Notes: a model not told the origin generated them from the letters alone. Shown: positions 8,576 to 17,035, counted from the stretch's first letter. The stretch is DNA of 64,000 bases from an uncultured Anaerolineae bacterium (GCA_905479495.1 CAJQMR010000039.1:62001-126000), one strand, 5' to 3'. A program made the numbers and translations.

Positions 8576-10016
8576 CAAACCTGATCATCCTGTGATTGGC
8601 TGGGAAAAGGAAACGGCCGTTCCCAACAATCACCAGTTCAACCGCTATCTGCACGTCCAAAATGGGCATCTACATATGGAAGGCCTCGACCTGGCCCAGT
8701 TTTTCCTGGATGAAGCACCACAAGGGTTTGAGAAAACCATGCCCAGCCCACTGGAAATTGTCTATCTCCCCCTTATTCGGCAGCAAATTCAAAAGATGAA
8801 CCAGGTCTTTTCCGACGTCATTGCCGAGCTAGATTACACCGGGGAATTCCATTACACCTACGCCTCCAAAGCCAACGCCGCTGAAGAAGTCATTCGCACC
8901 ACCCTCGGCGCGGGTGCCAACCATGAAATGTCCTCCACTGTGGATGTAGACATCGCCAGAATCATGATTGAGCGTGGCTTACTGACGCCAGATCGCATGA
9001 TTGTGTGCAACGGTTTTAAAGGACCAAAATCCCTCTACGCCGCCAATCTGCTTCAGCTGCGCCTCCTACACGAAAATCTCATTCCTGTGATTGAAGATTT
9101 AGAGGAAATTTCGCTGTTTCTTAGTTCGGGTCAACCGTTTGACGTCGGCCTACGCCAAAAAAGCTATGGCCACAACGAAACCCTGGCTGAAATAGACAAG
9201 GCCAATTCTCGTTTTGGCCTAAACACCGATGATATGTGGAAGGCAGCTGCTTACGTCGCCGCTGCCCCCAACCTGACGCTAAAAATGTATCATTACATGG
9301 TGGGCAGCCAACTCACCAACATTCCCGATTTTATTAGCTCCCTCAAACCGGGAATTGAGCTGTTTGCCCGGCTGCGCCAACGCTATCCCAGCCTGAGCAT
9401 CTTCAACTTTGGTGGCGGTATGCCGGTTGCCATGACGCTCGATTTTGACTTTGATTACCATGAATTTGTGCGGCAGCTGCTCACAGCGCTACAAGAAGCG
9501 TGCCAGCGGTATAACGTGCCCGTGCCGGACGTGATGGGAGAATTCGGCCGTTACACCACTTCGGAACATGGTGCCCACCTATTCAAAATTATTACTGTCA
9601 AAGAAAATGGATCCAAACTGCCCTGGTACATCATTGACGGCTCTATCATGAGTTCCTTCCCCGACAGTTGGGCACTGTCTGAACATTTCATTGTGCTGCC
9701 GCTAAACCATCTAGACAAACCGTTCCAGCAAGTGCAGCTAGGTGGCATCACCTGCGACAGCGATGACGTGTACCCGCCCAAGCCCAGCCATTCGCCGCTC
9801 TACTTGCCGGTCGAAGCGGATGAGCTGTACATTGGCTTTTTCAGCATTGGCGCTTACCAGGAAATGTTGGGAGGAGTGAAGGGCAGCAAACATTGTGTGC
9901 TGCCAGAAGCATATGAGTTAATTATTGATCAAGAGGGAGACGGCCGTTTCCAATTCCAAATTCTGCACGGCCAAACCCCAGACGACGTCCTGCGCAACCT
10001 GGGCTACGCCGTCTAA
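8568..10016 (+). CDS. Fold-type III PLP decarboxylase, arginine decarboxylase-like
   Basis: A cytosolic PLP enzyme of the alanine-racemase/ornithine decarboxylase fold, 482 residues. The PLP lysine is in YASKAN, the phosphate-binding glycine loop is FNFGGGMP, and GEFGR is present. The C-terminal active-site Cys lies in GGITCDSDDVYP; CDS(D/G)D is typical of arginine decarboxylases, whereas ornithine and diaminopimelate enzymes usually show CDGxD or CESSD. Biosynthetic SpeA is much longer (about 630 residues), so this is a short relative and the substrate is a probable, not certain, assignment. The product would be agmatine, for polyamine synthesis. It overlaps the channel gene by eight bases; GGAG precedes the ATG. 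Confidence 0.8.
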   Translation: MSDKPDHPVIGWEKETAVPNNHQFNRYLHVQNGHLHMEGLDLAQFFLDEAPQGFEKTMPSPLEIVYLPLIRQQIQKMNQVFSDVIAELDYTGEFHYTYASKANAAEEVIRTTLGAGANHEMSSTVDVDIARIMIERGLLTPDRMIVCNGFKGPKSLYAANLLQLRLLHENLIPVIEDLEEISLFLSSGQPFDVGLRQKSYGHNETLAEIDKANSRFGLNTDDMWKAAAYVAAAPNLTLKMYHYMVGSQLTNIPDFISSLKPGIELFARLRQRYPSLSIFNFGGGMPVAMTLDFDFDYHEFVRQLLTALQEACQRYNVPVPDVMGEFGRYTTSEHGAHLFKIITVKENGSKLPWYIIDGSIMSSFPDSWALSEHFIVLPLNHLDKPFQQVQLGGITCDSDDVYPPKPSHSPLYLPVEADELYIGFFSIGAYQEMLGGVKGSKHCVLPEAYELIIDQEGDGRFQFQILHGQTPDDVLRNLGYAV

Positions 10017-10100
10017 AACATGCAACCAAAGGGAAAAATACCCGTAAATACAGATGAATCCATCCAGAATTTTGCAGTGCTCCCCACATACAGGGGAAAC

Positions 10101-10139
10101 GTTCACAATTAATTGTTCACAATTCACGATTCACAATTA
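10101..10139. repeat. Heptamer tandem repeat TTCACAA
   Basis: TTCACAA, TTCACGA and TTCACAA are contiguous at 10116-10136, with a further TTCACAATT unit at 10102-10110. It lies in the 148-base gap before the solute-binding fusion gene. The form matches the short tandem heptamer (STRR) type of intergenic repeat. Confidence 0.75.
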
Positions 10140-10164
10140 GAAAAGCTCGTTTGAGGAAAATCGC

Positions 10165-11790
10165 ATGAAACTAGATCGTACCCGCATCATCTTTATTGCT
10201 ATCATCGGCCTTGCTGCCCTGGTCATCTGCGGCGTTGCCGCCTACAGCATCATCGGCAACCTGACCGATGACACCGAGACGGCAACGACCGACAGTACAG
10301 ACAGCAACAACAGTAACGATGGCTCCACTGTCACCACTGCCGATCTCGATTCCCCAGACCCGATTTGGGGGCCCAACTACAACGCCGACGACAACCTGCC
10401 CACCTACATTTGCGGCGCAGACGCCTTTGGCAGCTATTTCACGCTCCAGCAAATGCAGATGAGCGGCAAAGACATCGAGCACGGCTTCCATTTGGGCATC
10501 ATCCCCTTCTTCCTCACCGACGAGTACGACATCACCGAAGGACAACGCACCGCCCTGCTAGATTCCGGCAAATGGAACTGCCTACTCACCACCTTGGACT
10601 CGGTCGCCCTCTCCAGCCCTGGCGTCATCACCGCCATCGTGGATGAGAGCGCTGGTGCCGACCAGCTTTGGGGCCGCGATATCGACACGATCAACGACCT
10701 GCAAGGCAAACGCATCGCCTTCGCCAGCGACAGCGTCGGCGAATATTTTGTCTACTACGCCTTGTCGATTGCCCAGCTTAGCCCGCGCTCGCAAGTGACC
10801 CTGGTGCCACAAGACAGCGTTGAATCGGCCATCGAAGTATTCAACAACGGCCAGGCCGATGTGGTTTCTGCCTGGGAACCCAACATTTACGACGCCGAGC
10901 AGAGCGGTGGCGTGAAGCTGCTCAGTTCTGAAGAGCTACGCATCGTTATCGACGTCATCGTCACCTCGCGCCAATCCATCCAGACAGATGCGGACCTGGT
11001 GCAAAATTTCCACAATGCCTGGTTTGATACGCTCAAGGCGCAGGTGGAAGATTTTGATACGGCCGCTTCTCAAATCGCCTCCTGGGGCAACAACGACTGG
11101 AGCTTTGTCTACCCTGAAACCGCTACCGACGACTTCGTCCTCTGGCTGGAAAGCGTGGCCCAGGCCGACCTGGGCGACAACGCCTTTGTGATGCGCGACA
11201 CACGGCCCATCATCTCCCGGCTGGAAATTGCCCGCCGCGTTTGGGCTGCCTCTGACGTGAACATTCCCAATGATGATGTAAATGATCTGGTCAACGGCGG
11301 CTTTGTGCTGCGCGCAGCTGATCAGGCCAGCTTGCAGCCCAACGGCAAACCGGTTAACGACACCTTCTCCATTTCGGCCCAGGTCGATTTGTCCGGCGTC
11401 TCCACCGATGCCGCCGCCACGTTGGCGGTGCTGCCCTGCCGCACCTTCGCCTTCTTGCCAGAATCTACTGAGCTAACCCTGGAATCCCGCCGCATTTTGG
11501 ACGATTGTGTCGTGCCTACCATGTCCCAATCAATCGGTCTGTTCTTGCGGGTGCGCGGTTCCTCCGCCTGGCCGGCCAACGAGCCACCCTACACCGAAGA
11601 CGAGATTTTGGAAGTTGCTGAAGGCCGGGCGCAAAGCGTTGTAGATTACCTCGTATCGCAAGGTATCGACCCTGCCCGCTTCATTGTGGAAGCAGTGTTG
11701 CCGCCAGAAGAACGGCGCGGCACGGATGATCCCAATCTACAGGCGCAAGATCGCTATGTAGAGCTGACGCTGGTCACCGCTGGAAGGTAA
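10165..11790 (+). CDS. Exported solute-binding domain fused to an OmpA-like domain
   Basis: A 541-residue protein with one N-terminal membrane helix (residues about 8-30), a Thr/Ser/Asp-rich linker, a periplasmic-binding-protein fold of the NMT1/SsuA/taurine-binding type (about 65-345, with LQGKRIAFASDSVGEYF and FNNGQADVVSAWEPNIYDA), and a C-terminal domain (about 425-538) resembling the OmpA peptidoglycan-binding fold (EGRAQSVVDYLVSQGIDPAR). The usual GHTD of OmpA is replaced by VRGSSAW, so wall binding is uncertain. No permease or ATPase gene is nearby. The next gene pairs another binding domain with a vWA domain, which suggests that both act together outside the cell as anchored sensors or capture proteins (inference). 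ATG 10165 has GAGG upstream. Confidence 0.75.
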   Translation: MKLDRTRIIFIAIIGLAALVICGVAAYSIIGNLTDDTETATTDSTDSNNSNDGSTVTTADLDSPDPIWGPNYNADDNLPTYICGADAFGSYFTLQQMQMSGKDIEHGFHLGIIPFFLTDEYDITEGQRTALLDSGKWNCLLTTLDSVALSSPGVITAIVDESAGADQLWGRDIDTINDLQGKRIAFASDSVGEYFVYYALSIAQLSPRSQVTLVPQDSVESAIEVFNNGQADVVSAWEPNIYDAEQSGGVKLLSSEELRIVIDVIVTSRQSIQTDADLVQNFHNAWFDTLKAQVEDFDTAASQIASWGNNDWSFVYPETATDDFVLWLESVAQADLGDNAFVMRDTRPIISRLEIARRVWAASDVNIPNDDVNDLVNGGFVLRAADQASLQPNGKPVNDTFSISAQVDLSGVSTDAAATLAVLPCRTFAFLPESTELTLESRRILDDCVVPTMSQSIGLFLRVRGSSAWPANEPPYTEDEILEVAEGRAQSVVDYLVSQGIDPARFIVEAVLPPEERRGTDDPNLQAQDRYVELTLVTAGR

Positions 11791-11809
11791 ATTTTTTAAA
11801 AATGTAACA

Positions 11810-11893
11810 TTCACCCCCACCCTAGCCCTCCCCCTATCAGGGGGAGGGGACAGCTCCCTCTCCCTTGAGGGAGAGGGTTGGGGTGAGGGTTGA
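11810..11893 (-). repeat. REP-like palindromic element, copy 2 (inverted relative to 6732-6814)
   Basis: This is the reverse complement of the element at 6732-6814 with a few changes. Its right end runs directly into the GAGG that serves the next start codon at 11901, so the repeat forms the leader of that gene. Confidence 0.85.
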
Positions 11894-11900
11894 GGACTTT

Positions 11901-13541
11901 ATGAAATACAATAATTTGCGCAGTTTTTCGCTGCTTTTTGTACTGTTAGCTTTGCCGATGATGGGCTGTGGCCTGTTTGGTCTGGACGAACAAGTTGTCA
12001 TCCCCTCTGATGCCGTTGTGGTGAACATCATTGCCAACACAACAGCAGCACCCTGGCTGGAAACGGCCGTTACTACCTTCAACAACTCCGAAACCGAAAC
12101 CAGCAGCGGCGACCCCGCCTTTGTGGTGCTAAATGCCGTAGAGTCGGGGCAAGCAATTGACCAAATCAATAACGACCCGTCGCTCGCCCTGTGGATTCCT
12201 GAAGAAACCGTCTGGACCGATGTGCTGGCCGACAGTGGCGACAGCAGCTTCCAGACCGACTGCGTCAGCGTGGCGCAAAGCCCGCTGGTCATCGGCATGT
12301 GGCGTGAGGTGGCAGAGGCGCTGGGCTGGCCCGGCTTGCCTCTCGGCTGGCTGGACATTGGCAGTTTGGCCGCTGACCCTGCCGCCTGGAACTATTACAG
12401 CGGCGGTACGCTGGGGCAATCCTTCAAGCTGGGGCACACCCATCCCGGCCTGTCCGGTTCTGGGGCCAGCACCTTGCTGGCCATTGTGCAAGCGGCCGAG
12501 TCCAAAACAGAAGCCGTCAGTGTGGGCGACATCGACCAGCCGATTGTGCAGGCCAGCGTAGGCGCATTTGAAGGCGGCGTGACCTGGTTTAGCAGCAGCA
12601 CCCAATCATTAGCCAAAACGATGGCCGAGCGGGGTGTGGATTACCTGACGGCGGGCATCATGTACGAGGCAAATGTGGCCCAGCTGGGTGGCAGCGACAT
12701 CGTGGCCATTTATCCGCTTGAAGGCACCTTTGTAGCGGATTTTCCTGCTTGTGTGCGGGATTCGGCGACAAGTGATGAGAAAGAAGCGGCCGTTTTGTTC
12801 CGCGACTTTTTGTTAAGTAATGAAGGACAGCAATTGGCAGCGGACAATGGGCTGCGACCGGTGGATACGACCGTATCTCTGCCCGCCACCGAGGCCATCG
12901 ACCCCAGCCAACCCGCGCTGATTTTTGCCGAACCCTCCACCGCTTCTATATTTGCCGTGCAAGAGCTGTGGCAAGAAGCCCGCAAAGACGTCAATCTGGT
13001 CATGCTGCTAGACACCTCTGGCAGCATGCGCGGTTCTAAAATTGATAATATGCGGGAAGCGGCCGTACAGTTTGTGCAGCAAATGGGCGATGATGATTAT
13101 CTCTCCCTCATCGCCTTCAGCACCGAGCCAGAACTCATTGTGGAACATGTGCGCGTGGGTGACAATCGGGACAAAATTGTCAACGCCATCATGAATTTAG
13201 ATGCCGTGGGCGACACCACCCTTTTCGACGCCATTGGCGATGGTGCCGCCTTGCTCACTGAAACCACCCTGCCTTCCACGGCCAATGCCATGGTCGTGCT
13301 AACCGATGGCCAAGACACACGGAGCTACCGCTTCAACTCGGCCACGGCCATGCAAGAGGCAACCACCAACAACGCCACCGTCTTCACCATCGCCTACGGT
13401 GGTGACGCGGATGAGAATACGTTGGAGCAGTTGGCCATCCAGGCCAACGGCAACTTCTTCGAGGGGGATGAAGCCTCAATTGCCGCCATTTACGAAGAGA
13501 TGTCAGCCGCCTTTGGTGGCAGCGTCGGCGTGGGGCGCTAA
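11901..13541 (+). CDS. Lipoprotein with solute-binding and von Willebrand factor A domains
   Basis: A 546-residue exported lipoprotein. The signal peptide ends in a lipobox (LLALPMMGC, Cys23), so it should be lipid-anchored. Residues about 35-330 form an extracellular solute-binding fold (PstS/MolA-like: SGSGASTLLAIVQAAES, AVLFRDFLLSNEGQQLAADNGLRPV). Residues about 365-540 form a vWA domain with an intact MIDAS: DTSGS at 371-375, then DTTLFDAI and VVLTDGQD. vWA domains bind proteins through a metal ion. The start is ATG 11901, giving a proper signal peptide and GAGG upstream; the frame is open 12 codons earlier inside the repeat. It follows the OmpA-fusion gene and is probably its functional partner. 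Confidence 0.82.
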   Translation: MKYNNLRSFSLLFVLLALPMMGCGLFGLDEQVVIPSDAVVVNIIANTTAAPWLETAVTTFNNSETETSSGDPAFVVLNAVESGQAIDQINNDPSLALWIPEETVWTDVLADSGDSSFQTDCVSVAQSPLVIGMWREVAEALGWPGLPLGWLDIGSLAADPAAWNYYSGGTLGQSFKLGHTHPGLSGSGASTLLAIVQAAESKTEAVSVGDIDQPIVQASVGAFEGGVTWFSSSTQSLAKTMAERGVDYLTAGIMYEANVAQLGGSDIVAIYPLEGTFVADFPACVRDSATSDEKEAAVLFRDFLLSNEGQQLAADNGLRPVDTTVSLPATEAIDPSQPALIFAEPSTASIFAVQELWQEARKDVNLVMLLDTSGSMRGSKIDNMREAAVQFVQQMGDDDYLSLIAFSTEPELIVEHVRVGDNRDKIVNAIMNLDAVGDTTLFDAIGDGAALLTETTLPSTANAMVVLTDGQDTRSYRFNSATAMQEATTNNATVFTIAYGGDADENTLEQLAIQANGNFFEGDEASIAAIYEEMSAAFGGSVGVGR

Positions 13542-13574
13542 CAAAACAACCAACACCGATTCCCGGATAAAATC

Positions 13575-14414
13575 ATGTACGAACAACTGCTCAACATCAA
13601 CAACCGTCCACAGCCCTTCTCCATCTACACCGCCGACACCCTCTGGACCGACCCGCACATTGCCCAACAGATGCTCAAAACGCACCTGGATCAGAACACA
13701 GACCTTGCCTCGCGGCGGCTGCCGTTTATCGAGGCATCGGTGGCCTGGCTGCAACAGCGGTTCAACATCGGCCCTGGCACACGCCTTGCCGATTTTGGCT
13801 GTGGGCCGGGACTGTACACCACCCGGCTGGCCCAACTGGGCGCGGAGGTAACGGGGATTGATTTTTCGGAAAATTCGTTGCGGTATGCGAGGGAAACGGC
13901 CGTTTCCCACAACCTCCCCATCGACTACATCCACACCAACTACCTCCAATTCCAATCCGACAAACGATTCGACCTCATCACGCTCATCTTTTGCGACTTT
14001 TGCGCCCTCAGTCCGGTGCAGCGGCAAACGCTGCTGGGCATCTTCCGCGAGCATTTGGCCGACGGCGGCGCAATTGTGCTGGATGTGCATTCGCTGGTTG
14101 AGTTTGAGCGGTTTGAGGAGGGGGCAAGTTACGGCCGTAACCAATCCGGCAACTTCTGGACCAACGAGGATTATTTTTCCTTCATCAACCAGTTAAAATA
14201 CGAAGATGAACACATCACTTTAGACAAATACAGCATTTTCACCCCCACCCGCAGCTTCGAAATCTACAATTGGCTGCAACATTTTGACCGGGAGTCACTG
14301 GCAACCGAATTTGCCGCCAGCGGCCTGGTCATCACCGATTGGCACGCCAACGTCGCCGGGGAACCGTTTGATCCGCAATCGCCCACCATGGCCATCGTCG
14401 CCGAGAAACGGTAG
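13575..14414 (+). CDS. SAM-dependent class I methyltransferase
   Basis: A 279-residue cytosolic methyltransferase. Motif I, which binds S-adenosylmethionine, is LADFGCGPGLYTTRLA near residue 75; the acidic end of strand 2 follows in VTGIDFS, and FDLITLIFCDFCAL is motif II/III. The length and the N-terminal helical cap fit the Methyltransf_11/25 group. The substrate is unknown. It starts 33 bases after the vWA gene and may be in the same transcript, although its own Shine-Dalgarno is weak. The stop codon TAG lies inside the terminal arm of an inverted repeat (14410-14581). Confidence 0.88.
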   Translation: MYEQLLNINNRPQPFSIYTADTLWTDPHIAQQMLKTHLDQNTDLASRRLPFIEASVAWLQQRFNIGPGTRLADFGCGPGLYTTRLAQLGAEVTGIDFSENSLRYARETAVSHNLPIDYIHTNYLQFQSDKRFDLITLIFCDFCALSPVQRQTLLGIFREHLADGGAIVLDVHSLVEFERFEEGASYGRNQSGNFWTNEDYFSFINQLKYEDEHITLDKYSIFTPTRSFEIYNWLQHFDRESLATEFAASGLVITDWHANVAGEPFDPQSPTMAIVAEKR

Positions 14415-14581
14415 GGGCGGGACGGCGCGGTATAACCTCCAGAAAACATGAAACTATTCTTCCGCGCCGCCTCGCCCAAATGTTTGGCCAACCGTATGGA
14501 TGGCGGAACATTTGGGCGAGGCAGGTGGAGAGATGGTTTCGGTGAATGGCCAGGGTTTCATCCACCTGCCTCGCCCCTACC
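14410..14581. repeat. Nested inverted-repeat element
   Basis: Outer arms GGTAGGGGCG (14410-14419) and CGCCCCTACC (14572-14581) enclose a perfect 16-bp stem (14469-14484 with 14507-14522, 22-base loop) and a 9-bp stem GCAGGTGGA/TCCACCTGC (14521-14529 with 14561-14569). This is the shape of a small non-coding mobile or REP-type element, or of a three-way RNA junction. It separates the methyltransferase from the dus gene. Confidence 0.85.
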
Positions 14582-14606
14582 ACGGTTTATTTGTTAAAAT
14601 ACCCCT

Positions 14607-15605
14607 ATGACGCAACAACCCGTGTTCACCGTTGGCAATGTGCCCGTCTTTGGCGATGCCATTTTGTCCCCCATGGCTGGGTATTCAGACGTGCCATACC
14701 GGGCGTTGTGTCGCGCCTATGGCTCCGCCATGCATTACACCGAGTTTGTGCCTGTAGAGGCGCTGCTAGGCAAGCGCGTCCATGAACGGTTCCGTCGGCG
14801 GCTAGACACACAGCCCGGCGAGCATCCCATGGTGTTCCAGATTTTTGGCAACAATGCCCAGATGCTGCTGGAAGCCGCCCTGCGCATTCAGGAATGGGGA
14901 CCAGACATCATCGACATCAACATGGGCTGCGCCACGCGCAAGGTGAGCGGACGCGGCGCTGGCGTGGGCATGATGCCTCAGCCAGAACTGATCGCAGAGA
15001 CATTTAAGCTGCTAACAAACCACTTGAAAGTACCGGTCACGGGTAAAATTCGGCTGGGTTGGGACGCCACACAAGAGAACTTTTTGGAAATCGGCCGTAT
15101 CTTGGAGCAAAACGGGGCGGCGCTGATTGCTATGCACGGCCGTACCAAGGTACAAAAGTACGGCGGCGAGGCCAACTGGGACGCCATCGCACAACTAAAG
15201 CAGGCGGTCAGCGTGCCGGTCATTGGCAACGGGGATGTGCAAACACCGGAGGACATCGACCGGATGAAGGCCCACACTGGCTGCGACGCGGTGATGATTG
15301 GCCGGGCGGCCATTGGCAACCCGTGGATTTTTGCCCGGCAGCAGCGCCAGGATTTAACGATTGGCGAGATCACCACGGCCGTTCGCCTGCACGCCCGTGA
15401 AATGGTGAATTATTACGGGGAAGGTCCAGGTCTGCGCCAGTTTCGCAAGCATTTGAAGAAATACTTCGATAACCTTGCGCACATTGAATTGGATCGGTTG
15501 TTAGGCACAGAATCTTTTGCGGAATTTGAGGAAATTTTGGGCGGGGTAGAAACGGCCGTTCCAGAAGCTATTCCGCTCAAAAATCTACAAGCAGTCAATG
15601 TGTAA
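14607..15605 (+). CDS. dus: tRNA-dihydrouridine synthase
   Basis: A flavin (FMN) enzyme of 332 residues that reduces uridine to dihydrouridine in the D-loop of tRNA. Visible are LSPMAGYSDVPYRALCRAYG at the N-terminal barrel end, the active-site Cys in DINMGCATRKVSGRGAG, HGRTKVQKYGG for phosphate and FMN contacts, and GNGDVQTPEDIDRM followed by GCDAVMIGRAAIGNPWIF. These are DusB-like, but Dus subtypes are hard to separate by eye. No Shine-Dalgarno is obvious before ATG 14607, and a TAAAAT (14595-14600) sits just upstream, so a leaderless message is possible. The octamer ACGGCCGT occurs three times in the gene. Confidence 0.95.
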   Translation: MTQQPVFTVGNVPVFGDAILSPMAGYSDVPYRALCRAYGSAMHYTEFVPVEALLGKRVHERFRRRLDTQPGEHPMVFQIFGNNAQMLLEAALRIQEWGPDIIDINMGCATRKVSGRGAGVGMMPQPELIAETFKLLTNHLKVPVTGKIRLGWDATQENFLEIGRILEQNGAALIAMHGRTKVQKYGGEANWDAIAQLKQAVSVPVIGNGDVQTPEDIDRMKAHTGCDAVMIGRAAIGNPWIFARQQRQDLTIGEITTAVRLHAREMVNYYGEGPGLRQFRKHLKKYFDNLAHIELDRLLGTESFAEFEEILGGVETAVPEAIPLKNLQAVNV

Positions 15606-15868
15606 AAATATGGGATACACAGTTACACAGACGTTAGCTACTTTTTCCGCAGAGAAACAGGCCCGCATCCTCGAATGCCCTGCTCCTTGAATTTAGATAC
15701 GACGGCCGTTCAGCGAAGCAAAACAACCGGCCAACTTTCCATAGCCAAACACCAACATCGGGTGCCTATCAGCAAATCTTCACAAAACAGTATCCAGAGA
15801 AAAAACGGAGTTTTGCCCATTATTTGTCCTGATTCTGAATGGAATATGAACGATATAGGGTGAAAATA
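15606..15868. other. Non-coding gap upstream of the folE promoter
   Basis: No convincing gene lies here. The stretch contains one intergenic copy of ACGGCCGT (15702) and AT-rich sequence leading to the folE promoter. No terminator hairpin for dus was recognised. Confidence 0.6.
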
Positions 15869-15898
15869 TTGACAAAACATAAACAAAAAGAGTACAAT
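15869..15898 (+). promoter_or_regulatory. Sigma70-type promoter upstream of folE
   Basis: A perfect TTGACA (15869-15874) and TACAAT (15893-15898) are spaced by 18 bases. Transcription from here would give folE a leader of about 260 bases, which is long, AT-rich in its first part and GC-rich near 16090-16145. No known riboswitch consensus was recognised in the leader. Confidence 0.7.
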
Positions 15899-16164
15899 AA
15901 GGTCAATGATCAGAAAAAAGTACAGTAAGAAAACAGCCGTTTAGCACATCTGATCTAAAGTACAATCAAAAGCCACAAAAATAAATGTTGCATCAGAAAT
16001 AGCTTCTTTTGAACCAGTAAACGTGCGAAAACGTATATATAAGTTGTCAAAAGAAGTAAATGATTCAACGATACGTTGTAACTTAACCTATCTGCCCCGC
16101 AAGGCACCGCTGCGCCGCCCCGCTCTTAACCTAAAGCCGCTGCGTTAGCACCAAGGAGAACATT

Positions 16165-16839
16165 ATGTTAGAAGCAGTAAAGGAATTAAACGGATATCAC
16201 AAAATTGAGACGTCGCGTAACGGTAAAAATGGCCATAGCAATGGCAAGGCAGCAGCAGTCAGCCAGCCAGAAACCTCGGCCAAGGAAAAACAAGCAATTG
16301 AAACGGCCGTACGCGCCATTCTAGCCAACGTCGGGGAAGACCCAGACCGCGAAGGTCTCGTTGGCACGCCAAACCGCATCGCCCGCATGTACGATGAGGT
16401 ATTGGCTGGCTACAAAACCGACCCCGTTAAACTCGTAAATGGGGCTCTGTTTGATGTAGATTACGACGAGCCGGTAATTGTCAAAGAAATTGAATATTTC
16501 AGCATGTGCGAACATCACATGCTGCCTTTCTTTGGCCGGGCACACATCGCCTACATTCCCTCAGACAAGGTTATTGGCCTCTCCAAAATTCCCCGCATTG
16601 TAGAAATGTTCGCCCGCCGTTTACAGGTGCAGGAGCGCATGACGCGCCAGATTGCCGAAATGATCGATGAAATTCTCCAACCGCAAGGCGTTGCCGTTGT
16701 TATTGAAGGCTCCCACATGTGCTCCATGATGCGCGGCGTCAAAAAAGAACACCCGCGCATGATGACAAGTTATATGCTGGGCAAATACAAAGAAGATCGC
16801 GAGCTGCGCCGCGAATTTATGGACCAACTGCGTAAGTAA
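16165..16839 (+). CDS. folE: GTP cyclohydrolase I
   Basis: It converts GTP to 7,8-dihydroneopterin triphosphate, the first step of folate and other pterin synthesis, as a cytosolic homodecamer. The zinc ligands Cys115, His118 and Cys186 lie in SMCEHHMLPFFG and SHMCSMMRGV, and the substrate loop GLSKIPRIVEMFARRLQVQE is intact. The 224-residue length includes a poorly conserved, Gly/Asn/Lys-rich N-terminal extension of about 40 residues before the catalytic domain. AAGGAG lies seven bases before the ATG. Downstream are three interleaved inverted repeats and a terminator. Confidence 0.97.
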   Translation: MLEAVKELNGYHKIETSRNGKNGHSNGKAAAVSQPETSAKEKQAIETAVRAILANVGEDPDREGLVGTPNRIARMYDEVLAGYKTDPVKLVNGALFDVDYDEPVIVKEIEYFSMCEHHMLPFFGRAHIAYIPSDKVIGLSKIPRIVEMFARRLQVQERMTRQIAEMIDEILQPQGVAVVIEGSHMCSMMRGVKKEHPRMMTSYMLGKYKEDRELRREFMDQLRK

Positions 16840-16859
16840 ATCGTTTAAACTCTACTAGT

Positions 16860-16962
16860 ACTGAAGCAAACTTCTTTGACGGATAGATACTGTGGAAATT
16901 TGCTTCAGTTTAAGTGTTCCGCTTCAAATGCCTATCCGTCAATATTTGTTTGGTGGAACACT
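16860..16962 (+). ncRNA. Candidate structured RNA: three interleaved inverted repeats
   Basis: Pair A: ACTGAAGCAAA (16860-16870) with TTTGCTTCAGT (16899-16909). Pair B: TTGACGGATAG (16876-16886) with CTATCCGTCAA (16932-16942). Pair C: AGTGTTCC (16913-16920) with GGAACACT (16955-16962). The order A1 B1 A2 C1 B2 C2 makes B cross both A and C, which in RNA would be a chain of two pseudoknots. All three pairs are perfect. The element lies directly after folE and ends nine bases before a terminator. It may instead be a DNA-level feature such as protein-binding dyads. It matches no RNA family that I recognise. Confidence 0.5.
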
Positions 16963-16970
16963 ACCCTGAA

Positions 16971-17007
16971 AAGAGCAGCATTCTGAATAAGAGTGCTGCT
17001 CTTTTTT
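16971..17007 (+). terminator. Rho-independent terminator after folE
   Basis: AGAGCAGCA (16972-16980) pairs with TGCTGCTCT (16994-17002), with a 13-base loop, followed by six T. It ends the folE transcript together with the structured element before it. Confidence 0.9.
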
Positions 17008-17035
17008 CTCCCTGAAATCTCCCCTCAGAAAATGG

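Noticed and set aside
10165..11790. Outer-membrane protein OmpA
   Set aside because: Only the last 110 residues resemble the OmpA C-terminal domain; there is no beta-barrel, and the GHTD motif is missing.
13503..14144. Open minus-strand frame of about 210 codons
   Set aside because: Antisense to the methyltransferase with its clear SAM-binding motif; no ribosome-binding site.
15675..15863. Short open frame in the dus-folE gap
   Set aside because: No ribosome-binding site and no protein-like composition, and it ends just before the folE promoter.
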